A DNA stretch of 21,293 nucleotides from Firmicutes bacterium CAG:646 (lineage in GTDB: Bacteria > Bacillota > Clostridia > Lachnospirales > Lachnospiraceae). The translations under genes were made by a program, and so were the position numbers. Shown piece after piece: positions 1-7,928 of the stretch; position 1 is the stretch's first letter; each line of letters begins with the position of its first letter. The stretch is from the NCBI GenBank assembly GCA_000432335.1, contig HF995386.1, positions 26,131 through 47,423 of the forward strand, given 5' to 3'. Under the pieces are notes generated by a model. It worked only from the letters and a program-made list of their open reading frames with translations, was not told the DNA's origin and did no database searches.

Positions 1-518
1 CGGTTCTGAATGCTTTGCAGGAAGCGGGGCTGGATGTGATCAGCATAGGAAAAATTCAGGATATTTTCAGCGGTGAGGGAATTACCAGAGCCTATCATTC
101 CGAAAGTTCCGTACATGGCATGGAACAGACGATCCAGATCTGTCAGGAGGATTTTCAAGGACTTTGTTTTGTCAACCTGGTAGATTTTGACGCATTATGG
201 GGGCATCGGAGAAATGTGGAAGGATATGCAAAAGAACTGGAAAAATTTGATGAAAAACTGGGTATTTTGCTGGAAAAATTGAAACAGGAAGACCTTCTTA
301 TTCTGACAGCAGACCACGGAAATGACCCCACATACAGCGGAACAGATCATACCCGGGAATATGTGCCATTTTTGGCGTATTCTCCGAAAATGCAGCAGGG
401 TGGAAAACTGGAAGAGAGGGATACATTTGCAGTGATTGGGGCTACAGTAGCAGAAAATTTTGGAGTTTCTATGCCGGAAGGAACGATAGGGTGTTCTATT
501 TTATCGGAATTGGAATAA
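1..518 (+). CDS. deoB: Phosphopentomutase, 3' part (5' end outside window)
   Basis: Converts deoxyribose-1-phosphate or ribose-1-phosphate to the 5-phosphate in nucleoside salvage; cytosolic. The reading frame is open from base 3 and the start lies upstream, so only about the last 172 residues are seen. The C-terminal metal-binding signature of the alkaline-phosphatase-like phosphopentomutases is present: TADHGNDPTYSGTDHTRE, followed by YVPFLAYSP. Upstream are ISIGKIQDIFSGEGIT and FVNLVDFDALWGHRRN, both typical of DeoB. The next gene, a purine nucleoside phosphorylase, begins about 20 bases after the stop, so the two form a salvage operon: the phosphorylase releases the sugar-1-phosphate that DeoB isomerises. 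Nothing looks damaged. Identification is firm. Confidence 0.96.
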   Translation, partial: VLNALQEAGLDVISIGKIQDIFSGEGITRAYHSESSVHGMEQTIQICQEDFQGLCFVNLVDFDALWGHRRNVEGYAKELEKFDEKLGILLEKLKQEDLLILTADHGNDPTYSGTDHTREYVPFLAYSPKMQQGGKLEERDTFAVIGATVAENFGVSMPEGTIGCSILSELE

Positions 519-540
519 TACGGGAAAGGGCAGGATGCAG

Positions 541-1362
541 ATGAATAAGGTGTATGAAAAATTAAAAACATGTCTGGAAAGCGTGAGAGAGAAAACAGAT
601 TTTCAGCCGGAGGTGGCTTTGATCCTGGGTTCCGGTCTGGGAGATTATGCAGACGAGATACAAGTTGTTCAGACGATTGATTACAGTGAAATTCAGGGAT
701 TTCCTACTTCTACGGTACCGGGACATAAAGGACGGTTTGTTTTTGGATATGTGGGCAAAGTGCCAGTGGTAATCATGCAGGGAAGAGTTCATTACTATGA
801 GGGCTATCCCATGCAGGATGTGGTACTTCCCACCCGCCTGATGGGAATGCTGGGAGCGAAGAAACTGATTCTTACGAATGCTGCCGGAGGTGTCAATTTT
901 GATTTCCAGCCGGGAGATTTTATGATGATTACAGATCATATTACAACTGCTATCCCCAGTCCGTTGATCGGAGAAAATATAGAAGAACTGGGTGTGAGAT
1001 TTCCAGATATGAGCCAGGTATACAGCGAGCGGATGTGTGAAATTATTCGGAAAAAGGCGGAGGAAATGGGAATTACGCTGCGGCAGGGCGTTTATATCCA
1101 GCTGACTGGACCGGCTTATGAGACTCCGGCTGAGATTCGTATGTGCCGAACCTGGGGGGCAGATGCGGTAGGTATGAGTACTGCTTGTGAAGCGATGGCT
1201 GCCCGTCATATGGGAATGGAGGTCTGCGGGATTTCCTGTATCACCAATCTGGCATCAGGAATGCAGAAAAAGGAATTGAATCATCAGGAAGTTCAGGAAA
1301 CGGCAGATCGGGTGGCTATACAGTTCAAAGAATTAATCACGCAGATTATCATCAACATCTGA
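541..1362 (+). CDS. punA: Purine nucleoside phosphorylase (trimeric PNP family)
   Basis: Phosphorolysis of purine (deoxy)nucleosides to free base and (deoxy)ribose-1-phosphate. Sequence marks of the trimeric, inosine/guanosine-type PNP are in order: LILGSGLGDYADEI near residue 30, VPGHKGRFVFG (phosphate/His loop), MQGRVHYYEGYP, LILTNAAGGVN, LTGPAYETPAEIR (purine-binding Glu) and CITNLASGM (base-contacting Asn). Length (273-275 aa) is normal. Two in-frame ATGs compete, at 535 and 541; 541 is preferred because GGGCAGG then lies 6 bases upstream and homologues typically begin with MNKVYEK, but 535 is possible. It follows deoB directly and is followed within 14 bases by a TetR-type regulator. Confidence 0.95.
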   Translation: MNKVYEKLKTCLESVREKTDFQPEVALILGSGLGDYADEIQVVQTIDYSEIQGFPTSTVPGHKGRFVFGYVGKVPVVIMQGRVHYYEGYPMQDVVLPTRLMGMLGAKKLILTNAAGGVNFDFQPGDFMMITDHITTAIPSPLIGENIEELGVRFPDMSQVYSERMCEIIRKKAEEMGITLRQGVYIQLTGPAYETPAEIRMCRTWGADAVGMSTACEAMAARHMGMEVCGISCITNLASGMQKKELNHQEVQETADRVAIQFKELITQIIINI

Positions 1363-1376
1363 TGGGAGGCAGGCAA

Positions 1377-1940
1377 ATGTCCAATCGAACGAAACAGGCG
1401 TTGGAGGCTTCGTTGAAAAAACTACTGCTTCAGAAACCACTGGATAAAATCACTATTCAGGATCTTACCACAGATTGTGGAATTAGCCGAATGGCATTTT
1501 ATTATCATTTTAAAGATATTTATGATTTGGTGGAATGGGTATGCCGGGAAGATGCAGTTCGGGCTCTTCAGGGTAAAAAAACGTATGATACCTGGCAGGA
1601 AGGTCTGATGCAGATTTTTGAAGCAGTATTGGAGAATAAGCCTTTCGTGATGAATGCGTATCGCTCTATCAGCAGAGAACAGATTGAAAACTATCTGTTT
1701 AGTCTTACTTGTCATCTGATTCGGGATGTGGTGCAGGAACAGTCGGAGGGAAAGGATATTTCAGAAGAAGATAAAGAGTTTATTGCAGATTTTTACAAAT
1801 ATAGTTTTGTGGGAATTATGCTGGATTGGATTCGTCAGGGGATGAAGGAGGAGTACCATGGAATTGTCCAGAAAATCTGTACCACGATGCATGGAAATAT
1901 AAAGAATTCCATTGATAATTTTACAAAAGAGACCGGATGA
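1377..1940 (+). CDS. TetR/AcrR-family transcriptional regulator (DhaS-like C-terminal type)
   Basis: Probable DNA-binding dimeric repressor or activator of 187 aa. The N-terminal helix-turn-helix is clear at residues 24-47 (KITIQDLTTDCGISRMAFYYHFKD, including the usual FYYHF recognition helix). The rest is helical and ends with the FYKYSFVGIMLDWIRQGM pattern found in regulators related to DhaS. An earlier ATG at 1362 overlaps the phosphorylase stop, but GGGAGGC at 1364-1370 sits 6 bases before ATG 1377, which is chosen. Targets are unknown. The gene lies between the nucleoside operon and the oleate hydratase, and its stop codon falls in a perfect palindrome just upstream of the hydratase promoter. 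Control of the hydratase is therefore a reasonable guess, not shown. Confidence 0.85.
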   Translation: MSNRTKQALEASLKKLLLQKPLDKITIQDLTTDCGISRMAFYYHFKDIYDLVEWVCREDAVRALQGKKTYDTWQEGLMQIFEAVLENKPFVMNAYRSISREQIENYLFSLTCHLIRDVVQEQSEGKDISEEDKEFIADFYKYSFVGIMLDWIRQGMKEEYHGIVQKICTTMHGNIKNSIDNFTKETG

Positions 1941-1964
1941 TAAAAATTTTATCATCCGGTCTCT
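1928..1964. repeat. Perfect 18-bp inverted repeat (terminator or operator)
   Basis: AGAGACCGGATGATAAAA at 1928-1945 is exactly complementary to 1947-1964, with one base between. The TetR-type gene's stop codon lies inside. As RNA it would make a stable hairpin with an A/U-rich tip, but it is followed by CTCTTGTAAA and not a clear U-run, so it is a weak canonical terminator. It ends 8 bases before the -35 box of the oleate hydratase promoter, which also fits an operator. Confidence 0.75.
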
Positions 1965-1972
1965 CTTGTAAA

Positions 1973-2001
1973 TTGAAGAAAGCGTATAACCCACGTAAGA
2001 T
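1973..2001 (+). promoter_or_regulatory. Sigma-A-type promoter of the oleate hydratase gene
   Basis: TTGAAG (1973-1978), a 17-base spacer and TAAGAT (1996-2001), predicting a start near 2008 and a short leader. The -10 box overlaps TAAGATAA (1996-2003), which recurs inverted as TTATCTTA at 2030-2037 next to the start codon. The ribosome site GAAAGGTGG is at 2021-2029. Confidence 0.6.
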
Positions 2002-2036
2002 AAGCACATAGTAAAGATTAGAAAGGTGGTTATCTT

Positions 2037-3998
2037 ATGTCGAAAAAAAGTAATTTTGTAAAAGTAGCCTCTTTGGCAGCTGTGGGAGCCGGAGCAGCAG
2101 TTATGTTAAGAAAGAAATCTCAGGAGAAAAAAGCAGAGGAAAAGAAAAATGTTTCTGCAGCTTCAGATTACAGAAATACAGAACGTGGAATACATGAAAA
2201 AAACAGCAAAGGGATTTATTATTCCAATGGAAACTATGAGGCGTTTGCCCGCCCGGAAAAACCGGAAGGAGTAGAAGAAAAGAATGCTTATATTGTGGGC
2301 AGTGGACTTGCTGCTCTGGCAGCAGCCTGTTTTTTGGTAAGGGACGGACAGATGCCTGGAAAAAATATTCATATTCTTGAGGCGATGGATATCGCAGGAG
2401 GCGCTTGTGATGGAATTTATGATGCCACGAGAGGTTATATTATGCGTGGCGGAAGAGAGATGGAAAATCATTTTGAATGTTTGTGGGATCTGTTTCGCAG
2501 TATCCCGTCTCTGGAAGTGGAAGGCGCTTCGGTGCTGGATGAATTTTACTGGCTGAATAAGCACGATCCTAATTATTCTTTATGTCGTGCCACAAAGAAC
2601 AGAGGTGAGGATGCTCATACGGATGGAAAGTTCAACTTAAGCCAGAAAGGCTGCATGGAAATTATGAAGCTCTTTATGACGCCGGATGAAGATCTGTATG
2701 ATAAAACGATTGAAGATGTTTTTGATGATGAAGTGTTCCAGTCTACTTTCTGGCTGTATTGGCGTACGATGTTTGCCTTTGAAAACTGGCACAGCGCTTT
2801 GGAGATGAAATTGTACTTCCAGAGATTTATTCATCATATTGCAGGGCTGCCGGATTTCAGCGCTTTAAAATTCACCAGATATAATCAATATGAATCCTTG
2901 ATTCTTCCTATGCAGAAATATCTGGAAGCAGCGGGCGTAGACTTCCAGTTCCGTACAGAAGTGACGAATGTGGTATTTGAATTTAAAGATGGAAAGAAAA
3001 TAGCGTCTGTGATTGAGTGTAAGGTGAATGGAAGTGAGAAGGGTATTTTACTGACGGAAAAGGATCTTGTATTTGTCACGAACGGAAGCTGCACTGAGGG
3101 AACAATCTATGGAGATCAGGATCATGCGCCCAATGGAGATGCGGAAGTTCGTACCAGCGGATGTTGGAATTTGTGGAAAAATATTGCGAAACAGGATCCG
3201 TCCTTTGGACATCCGGAAAAATTCTGTTCTGATATTTCTAAGACAAATTGGGAATCTGCTACGATCACGACGCTGGATGATAAGATTCTTCCCTATATTA
3301 CCAATATCTGTAAACGGGATCCACAGAGTGGTAAAGTAGTGACGGGAGGTATTGTAAGCTGTCAGGATTCCAAATGGCTGATGAGCTGGACGATCAACCG
3401 ACAGGGACAGTTCAAAGAGCAGGATAAGGATAAGGTTTGCGTATGGGTTTACGGTTTATTTACCGATGTACCAGGAGATTATGTAAAAAAACCTATGCGG
3501 GATTGTACGGGAAAAGAGATTACAGAAGAGTGGCTGTACCATCTGGGTGTGCCGGTAGAACGGATTCCTGAGCTTGCAAAAAACAGTGCGGTATGTGTAC
3601 CTACAATGATGCCATATATTACAGCCTTCTTTATGCCGAGAGCAAAGGGAGATCGACCTGATGTAATTCCTGATGGCTGCATCAACTTTGCATTTTTAGG
3701 ACAGTTTGCAGATACGCCAAGAGATACGGTATTTACTACGGAATATTCGGTTAGAACTGCTATGGAGGCAGTGTATGGTCTGCTGGGTGTGGACAGAGGT
3801 GTTCCAGAAGTATGGGGCAGCGTATATGATGTAAGAGAACTTCTGGAGAGCTCGGTACGGCTGATGGATGGAAAATCTCCATTAGAAATAGAGCTGCCAG
3901 GACCATTGAATGTATTAAAGAAACCGTTGATTCATTTTGTGAAAGGAACAGTCATAGAAAAGCTTTTGCGAGATCATAAGGTCTTAAAAGATGTATGA
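2037..3998 (+). CDS. ohyA: Oleate hydratase (myosin-cross-reactive antigen family)
   Basis: FAD-dependent hydration of oleic and related cis-9 fatty acids to 10-hydroxy fatty acids, a detoxification step common in gut bacteria. The dinucleotide-binding motif YIVGSGLAALAAACFLVRDG lies at residues 85-104, then ILEAMDIAGGACDG, and the diagnostic RGGREMENHFE at 137-147, a segment that holds the glutamate proposed as catalytic in studied members. The protein is 653 aa, at the long end of the family. The extra length is mainly N-terminal: residues 1-45 have a hydrophobic stretch (VASLAAVGAGAAVML) followed by a Lys/Glu-rich run, resembling a membrane-association leader. The start ATG at 2037 has GAAAGGTGG 7 bases upstream. 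The gene appears monocistronic and lies just downstream of a TetR-type regulator. Confidence 0.94.
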   Translation: MSKKSNFVKVASLAAVGAGAAVMLRKKSQEKKAEEKKNVSAASDYRNTERGIHEKNSKGIYYSNGNYEAFARPEKPEGVEEKNAYIVGSGLAALAAACFLVRDGQMPGKNIHILEAMDIAGGACDGIYDATRGYIMRGGREMENHFECLWDLFRSIPSLEVEGASVLDEFYWLNKHDPNYSLCRATKNRGEDAHTDGKFNLSQKGCMEIMKLFMTPDEDLYDKTIEDVFDDEVFQSTFWLYWRTMFAFENWHSALEMKLYFQRFIHHIAGLPDFSALKFTRYNQYESLILPMQKYLEAAGVDFQFRTEVTNVVFEFKDGKKIASVIECKVNGSEKGILLTEKDLVFVTNGSCTEGTIYGDQDHAPNGDAEVRTSGCWNLWKNIAKQDPSFGHPEKFCSDISKTNWESATITTLDDKILPYITNICKRDPQSGKVVTGGIVSCQDSKWLMSWTINRQGQFKEQDKDKVCVWVYGLFTDVPGDYVKKPMRDCTGKEITEEWLYHLGVPVERIPELAKNSAVCVPTMMPYITAFFMPRAKGDRPDVIPDGCINFAFLGQFADTPRDTVFTTEYSVRTAMEAVYGLLGVDRGVPEVWGSVYDVRELLESSVRLMDGKSPLEIELPGPLNVLKKPLIHFVKGTVIEKLLRDHKVLKDV

Positions 3999-4019
3999 CA
4001 TAATAATGTAAAAGAACAG

Positions 4020-4048
4020 TTGATATTCTCTGGGGAAAAAGGTAAAAT
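4020..4048 (+). promoter_or_regulatory. Sigma-A-type promoter of the first MATE gene, with flanking inverted repeat
   Basis: TTGATA (4020-4025), a 17-base spacer and TAAAAT (4043-4048), giving a leader of about 60 bases. TGATATTCTC (4021-4030), overlapping the -35, is exactly complementary to GAGAATATCA at 4105-4114, which overlaps the ribosome site. No terminator for the preceding gene was found in this 117-base gap. Confidence 0.6.
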
Positions 4049-4115
4049 GTAGGATGTTTGTAACAGAGACCAGTTTTGTTATGAATATTTATCATAGGAA
4101 ATCGGAGAATATCAT

Positions 4116-5462
4116 ATGAAACAAAATGTAAATTTACTGGAGGGCTCTATTGCCGGTGGTCTGGCAAAGCTTGCCCTCCCTATTATGGGAACGTCTCTGA
4201 TCCAGATGGCATATAATTTGACAGATATGATATGGATCGGAAGAATCAACAGCGGAGCCGTGGCGGCGGTGGGAGCTGCGGGTATGTATATGTGGCTTTC
4301 CAATGGATTTTCCATTCTGGCAAGAATGGGAGGACAGGTGCTCATGGGACAGACGCTGGGTGCAGGAAAAAAAGAGGAAGCGAGAAATTATGCCTGCGCT
4401 GCATTACAGTTGGGGATTTTCTTTGGAATCCTTTACGGTCTGGTGGCAGTATTGGGAAACAGACCGTTGATTGGATTTTTTCACCTGAACAGTGAGGTTG
4501 TCATCAAACAGGCAAGGTGGTATCTGATCATCACCTGCGGAGGTATTGTATTTAACTTTCTAAATCAGATCTTTACCGGTCTTTTGACGGCGATGGGAAA
4601 CAGTGTTGTCACTTTCCGATCTACCACCATCGGTCTGGCGGTGAATCTGGTTCTGGACCCAGTATTGATTTTCGGGGTGGGTCCGATTCCGGCTATGGGA
4701 GCCGCAGGCGCAGCGATCGCCACGGTATTTGCCCAGATGATTGTATTGTTGCTCTATGTGTGGAGTGTGCGGAAGGAACCGCTGATTTTTAAGGATTTGA
4801 GAATTTTTACTGTGACTGGATTTCCTTATTTTAAGGAGATTATAGCGGTGGGGCTTCCAACAGCCGTGCAGAGCCTTATTTTTACAGGAATTTCTATGCT
4901 GATTGCCCGGATCATTGCAGGATGGGGGGATGCGGCAGTAGCAGTGCAGAAGGTGGGAAGCCAGATTGAGTCTATTTCCTGGATGACTGCCGAAGGCTTT
5001 GGAAGCGCGGTAAATGCGTTTACCGCTCAGAATTACGGAGCAGGGCGGAAAGACCGAGTGAAAAAGGGGTACCATACAGCGTTGAAGATCGTTTTGGCGT
5101 GGGGATGTTTTACTACGTTTGTCCTGGTAGTATTTCCGGAAGTACTGTTTAAGATTTTTATCACCGAGCCAGATGTGATTCCTATGGGAGTGGATTACCT
5201 TCGGATTTTGGCAGTATCGCAGCTTTTTATGTGCACGGAAGCTACAGCGGCGGGTACCTTCCAGGGCTTGGGAAAAACCATGCCGCCGTCTCTTACAGGA
5301 ATTGTGTTCAATGCCTTGCGGATTCCCATGGCGCTGGCATTGGGAGCGACGGTGCTGGGGCTGAACGGAATTTGGTGGAGTATCAGTATCTCTAGTATCT
5401 TGAAGGGAATTATCCTTCCGGTATGGTTGGGTGTGATTTTTTATCGGTGGAAAAGAAAATAA
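4116..5462 (+). CDS. MATE-family multidrug/metabolite efflux transporter
   Basis: Probable cation-coupled export of drugs or metabolites across the cytoplasmic membrane. The 448-aa protein is hydrophobic throughout, with about 12 membrane segments in two similar halves as in MATE proteins. The first half starts LAKLALPIMGTSLIQMAYNL and TDMIWIGRINSGAVAAVG, and the second EIIAVGLPTAVQSLIFTG and NAFTAQNYGAGRKDRVKKGY. The TDMIWIG and NYGAG segments are MATE hallmarks. The start at 4116 is preceded by CGGAGAA. The substrate cannot be read from sequence. It is convergent with a second MATE gene of a different subgroup. Confidence 0.92.
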   Translation: MKQNVNLLEGSIAGGLAKLALPIMGTSLIQMAYNLTDMIWIGRINSGAVAAVGAAGMYMWLSNGFSILARMGGQVLMGQTLGAGKKEEARNYACAALQLGIFFGILYGLVAVLGNRPLIGFFHLNSEVVIKQARWYLIITCGGIVFNFLNQIFTGLLTAMGNSVVTFRSTTIGLAVNLVLDPVLIFGVGPIPAMGAAGAAIATVFAQMIVLLLYVWSVRKEPLIFKDLRIFTVTGFPYFKEIIAVGLPTAVQSLIFTGISMLIARIIAGWGDAAVAVQKVGSQIESISWMTAEGFGSAVNAFTAQNYGAGRKDRVKKGYHTALKIVLAWGCFTTFVLVVFPEVLFKIFITEPDVIPMGVDYLRILAVSQLFMCTEATAAGTFQGLGKTMPPSLTGIVFNALRIPMALALGATVLGLNGIWWSISISSILKGIILPVWLGVIFYRWKRK

Positions 5463-5490
5463 AAATAAGGCTGCTGCAGCAGCCTTATTT
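5463..5490. terminator. Shared terminator hairpin between convergent MATE genes
   Basis: AAATAAGGCTGCTG (5463-5476) is followed at once by its exact complement (5477-5490). On the minus strand it is followed by TTTTATTTTC, a good U-run, and contains the stop of the minus-strand gene. On the plus strand the U-run is short (TTATTT). It is probably bidirectional but stronger for the minus strand. Confidence 0.85.
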
Positions 5491-6843
5491 CATATGTTTC
5501 AGTTCGTGCAGGATAAAGATACTGGTCACCACAAAAGCTGCAAAGTCTGCCACAGGTCCGGAAAACAGGATTCCATCGATTCCCATAAAGATGGGGAGAA
5601 TCAAAAGGAGAGGGATCAGGAAGATCACCTGACGAGTCATGGACAGAAGAAGTCCTTTCAGTGGTTTGCCAATGGCTGCAAAGAAGTTGGAGGAGATCAA
5701 CTGCACACCGTTGATAATCACCATGAAAAGAAAAATACGCATAAAGCGCACAGCAAATTCATAGTAGGCAGCATTTCCGCTTCCAAACAGGGCAAGGATC
5801 TGTCGGGGGAAGAACTGGAAAGCGCAGAAGCCCAGAGTCGAAATAATGAGATTACATTTGATGGCAAGCCAGTAGGCTTTTTTAACTCTGCCATATTTCC
5901 CGGCTCCATAGTTAAAACCGATGATCGGCTGTGTTCCCTGAGAAATTCCGATGACTATTGCCAGTAAGATTGCATTTGTTTTCATGACAATTCCGCAGGC
6001 AGCCAGAGGAATTTCTTTTCCATATTCGGAAAGTCCTCCGTAATATGTCAGAGAATTGTTCATAACGATCTGTACCAGTGTGATTGCCACCTGGTTCAGA
6101 CTGCTGCTCATCCCCAGAGAGGCGATGGCAAGACTGTCGCTTAGATTCAGATGAAAATGTTCCCGCTTCAGTTGAATGTTTTTGAACTTTTTCAGATACC
6201 GAATCGCCATCAAAAAGGAAAAGAACTGTCCGATTACAGTAGCAATAGCTGCGCCGGCAACCCCCATATCAAATACAAAGATAAAGATGGGGTCCAGAAT
6301 GGTATTGATCACAGCGCCTATCAGCATACAGGTCATGGAGTATCTGGGACTTCCGTCAGAGCGGGCAAGGCTGCTCATACCATTTGTCACGATCAGAAGA
6401 GGCATACCGATGGCAGTGATACGGGTATAGCTTTCCGCATACGGCATTACGTCTGGGGTGGAGCCGAAAGCAGTGAGAAGAGGTGTGAGAAAAATCTCAA
6501 TGAGAACCGTATAAACAATACCGAAAGTAATCATCATGCAGAACGCATTTCCTACGATGCGGGCTGTATTTTTTTGTTCGCTGGCGCCAAGATACAGGGA
6601 GAAGCGGGAAGCGCTTCCGATTCCTATAAGAAGGGCGATAGCAAGACAGATCGTGGTGAGGGGATAAGAAACATTAGTAGCGGCGTTCCCAAGATAACCG
6701 ACACCCTGACCGATAAAGATCTGATCCACGATATTATACAAGGAACTGACCAGCATGGCGATGATGCTGGGAATGGCAAAATTTTTCAGCAGTCGGGATA
6801 TTTTTTCATAACCCAGAGGATTTTCTTTTGTAACTGAGGGCAT
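5485..6843 (-). CDS. MATE-family efflux transporter (MepA-like)
   Basis: Second MATE exporter, about 452 aa with about 12 membrane segments. The N-terminal SRLLKNFAIPSIIAMLVSSL and YNIVDQIFIGQGVGYLGNAA, and the later QGTQPIIGFNYGAGKYGRVK, match the MepA/DinF-like branch. The chosen start is the ATG at 6843-6841 because AAGAAGG lies 7 bases upstream. An in-frame TTG two codons earlier would leave almost no space from that site. Transcription probably starts near 6930, giving an 85-90-base leader dominated by a nested stem-loop. The substrate is unknown. Confidence 0.92.
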   Translation of the reverse strand: MPSVTKENPLGYEKISRLLKNFAIPSIIAMLVSSLYNIVDQIFIGQGVGYLGNAATNVSYPLTTICLAIALLIGIGSASRFSLYLGASEQKNTARIVGNAFCMMITFGIVYTVLIEIFLTPLLTAFGSTPDVMPYAESYTRITAIGMPLLIVTNGMSSLARSDGSPRYSMTCMLIGAVINTILDPIFIFVFDMGVAGAAIATVIGQFFSFLMAIRYLKKFKNIQLKREHFHLNLSDSLAIASLGMSSSLNQVAITLVQIVMNNSLTYYGGLSEYGKEIPLAACGIVMKTNAILLAIVIGISQGTQPIIGFNYGAGKYGRVKKAYWLAIKCNLIISTLGFCAFQFFPRQILALFGSGNAAYYEFAVRFMRIFLFMVIINGVQLISSNFFAAIGKPLKGLLLSMTRQVIFLIPLLLILPIFMGIDGILFSGPVADFAAFVVTSIFILHELKHMK

Positions 6844-6876
6844 AAACAAACCTTCTTTCTATAAAATATTGAGTGA

Positions 6877-6931
6877 AAAGATGCCTGATGAATTGTTTCG
6901 TGCTTCGCACTTCCATAATTCTGGCATCTTT
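6877..6931 (-). promoter_or_regulatory. Nested stem-loop in the leader of the minus-strand MATE gene
   Basis: Three concentric complementary pairs: AAAGATGCC (6877-6885) with GGCATCTTT (6923-6931); GAATT (6890-6894) with AATTC (6917-6921); GTGC (6900-6903) with GCAC (6907-6910) around a 3-base loop. On the minus strand it would lie at the predicted 5' end of the mRNA, about 34 bases before the ATG. It does not match a riboswitch class I can name. A transcription-control or RNA-stability role is inference. Confidence 0.5.
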
Positions 6932-6936
6932 ATAAA

Positions 6937-6966
6937 ATGATAGCATAAAAATGTTTTTTAACGCAA
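6937..6966 (-). promoter_or_regulatory. Promoter of the minus-strand MATE gene
   Basis: Read on the minus strand: TTGCGT (6966-6961), an 18-base spacer and TATCAT (6942-6937). The predicted start near 6930 coincides with the first base of the nested stem-loop. Confidence 0.5.
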
Positions 6967-6984
6967 GAGGCGAAATGAACTGTC

Positions 6985-7014
6985 TTGCGAAAACGTCTGT
7001 CTGCGTGCTATGAT
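6985..7014 (+). promoter_or_regulatory. Promoter of the OGG-like glycosylase gene
   Basis: TTGCGA (6985-6990), an 18-base spacer and TATGAT (7009-7014), with an upstream TG making an extended -10. It diverges from the MATE promoter at 6937-6966. Confidence 0.55.
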
Positions 7015-7048
7015 AAGGAAAACAAGCGGTTTATACGGGAGAGAAAAA

Positions 7049-7861
7049 ATGATTACAAAAGAACTGCGATATTTTGATATAAGCCAGATCTGCCATTCGG
7101 GGCAGTGCTTTCGAATGGTGGAGAGAGAAGATGGTATCTGGCAGGTGGTTGCCAGCAATCGTTATCTGGAAATAAAGCAGGAGGGAACAGCGGTTATCTT
7201 TTCTTGCAGTGAAAAGGAGTATGAAACTTTTTGGAAGTTTTATTTTGATATGGAGACCGATTACGGAGCTTTTATAGAACGGATCAATCCCAGGGATCGG
7301 TATCTGATGCAGGCGGCGGAGTTTGGTCAGGGAATCCGTATTTTAAAGCAGAATCTGTGGGAGATGATCGTATCTTTTCTGATTTCTCAGCAAAATAACA
7401 TTCCACGAATCCGCAAATGTATCCGAAATCTTTGTGAAACGTATGGAACTCCCATGGAATCTTTTCGGGGCGAGCTTTATTATTCTTTTCCCAAACCGGA
7501 GGATTTGGCAGAGCTTCCGGAAGATGAACTGAAAGCGTGTAATCTGGGATATCGGAGCAAATATGTGGTGCGTACTGCTAAAGCGATTGCCCGGGGAGAA
7601 GTTTCTCTGGAGGAGATACAGACCATGCCCTACAAAAAAGCGAGAGAAGAGCTTTTGAAATTATTTGGAGTGGGAGAGAAGGTAGCAGACTGTATTTGTC
7701 TGTTTGCCTTGCATCATCTGGAAGCATTTCCCATGGATACCCATATGATCCAGGCGTTGGAAACACATTATAAGAGAGGATTTCCCAACCGGAGATATCG
7801 GGGATATCAGGGAGTTATGCAGCAATATATTTTTTACTGGGAATTATTTGGAAAAAAATAA
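7049..7861 (+). CDS. ogg: 8-oxoguanine DNA glycosylase/AP lyase (OGG1-like)
   Basis: Excises 8-oxoguanine from DNA and may nick the abasic site. This 270-aa protein has an OGG_N-type domain with SGQCFRM (residues 17-23), then an HhH-GPD domain. The hallmark GVGEKVADCICLFAL runs from 207, giving the Schiff-base lysine K211, and FPMDTHM holds the catalytic aspartate D230. SFLISQQNNIPRIRK (109-123) matches the conserved helix before the hairpin. The start at 7049 is preferred over an ATG at 7010 because CGGGAGAG lies 5 bases upstream and the 7010 codon overlaps the -10 box. Endonuclease III lies 1.8 kb downstream on the same strand, so two base-excision glycosylases share the neighbourhood. Confidence 0.92.
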   Translation: MITKELRYFDISQICHSGQCFRMVEREDGIWQVVASNRYLEIKQEGTAVIFSCSEKEYETFWKFYFDMETDYGAFIERINPRDRYLMQAAEFGQGIRILKQNLWEMIVSFLISQQNNIPRIRKCIRNLCETYGTPMESFRGELYYSFPKPEDLAELPEDELKACNLGYRSKYVVRTAKAIARGEVSLEEIQTMPYKKAREELLKLFGVGEKVADCICLFALHHLEAFPMDTHMIQALETHYKRGFPNRRYRGYQGVMQQYIFYWELFGKK

Positions 7862-7867
7862 AAAAAT

Positions 7868-7893
7868 TACAACACTTCTTTTTCCTCATACGT
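7868..7893 (+). promoter_or_regulatory. Candidate ECF-type autoregulatory promoter
   Basis: AAC (7871-7873) and CGT (7891-7893) are separated by 17 bases, just upstream of an ECF sigma gene. This is the AAC...CGT layout known for many self-recognised ECF promoters (SigW/SigM type). No good sigma-A -35/-10 pair was seen in the same 67-base gap. Confidence 0.5.
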
Positions 7894-7928
7894 TATATAA
7901 GTAAGAGCGGCAGGAGAGGAGAAAAGCC

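Noticed and set aside
562..1209. Minus-strand open frame (215 aa) opposite the purine nucleoside phosphorylase
   Set aside because: Shadow frame with no motif and no ribosome site.
1362..1376. Upstream ATG start for the TetR-type gene
   Set aside because: It overlaps the preceding stop codon and places the best ribosome site inside the coding region.
5463..5490. CTGCTGCAGCAG as a short tandem or CRISPR-like repeat
   Set aside because: It is the apex of one palindromic terminator hairpin and does not recur.
6151..6837. Plus-strand open frame (228 aa) opposite the second MATE gene
   Set aside because: Lys/His/Ser-rich, without motifs, and entirely antisense to a clear transporter gene.
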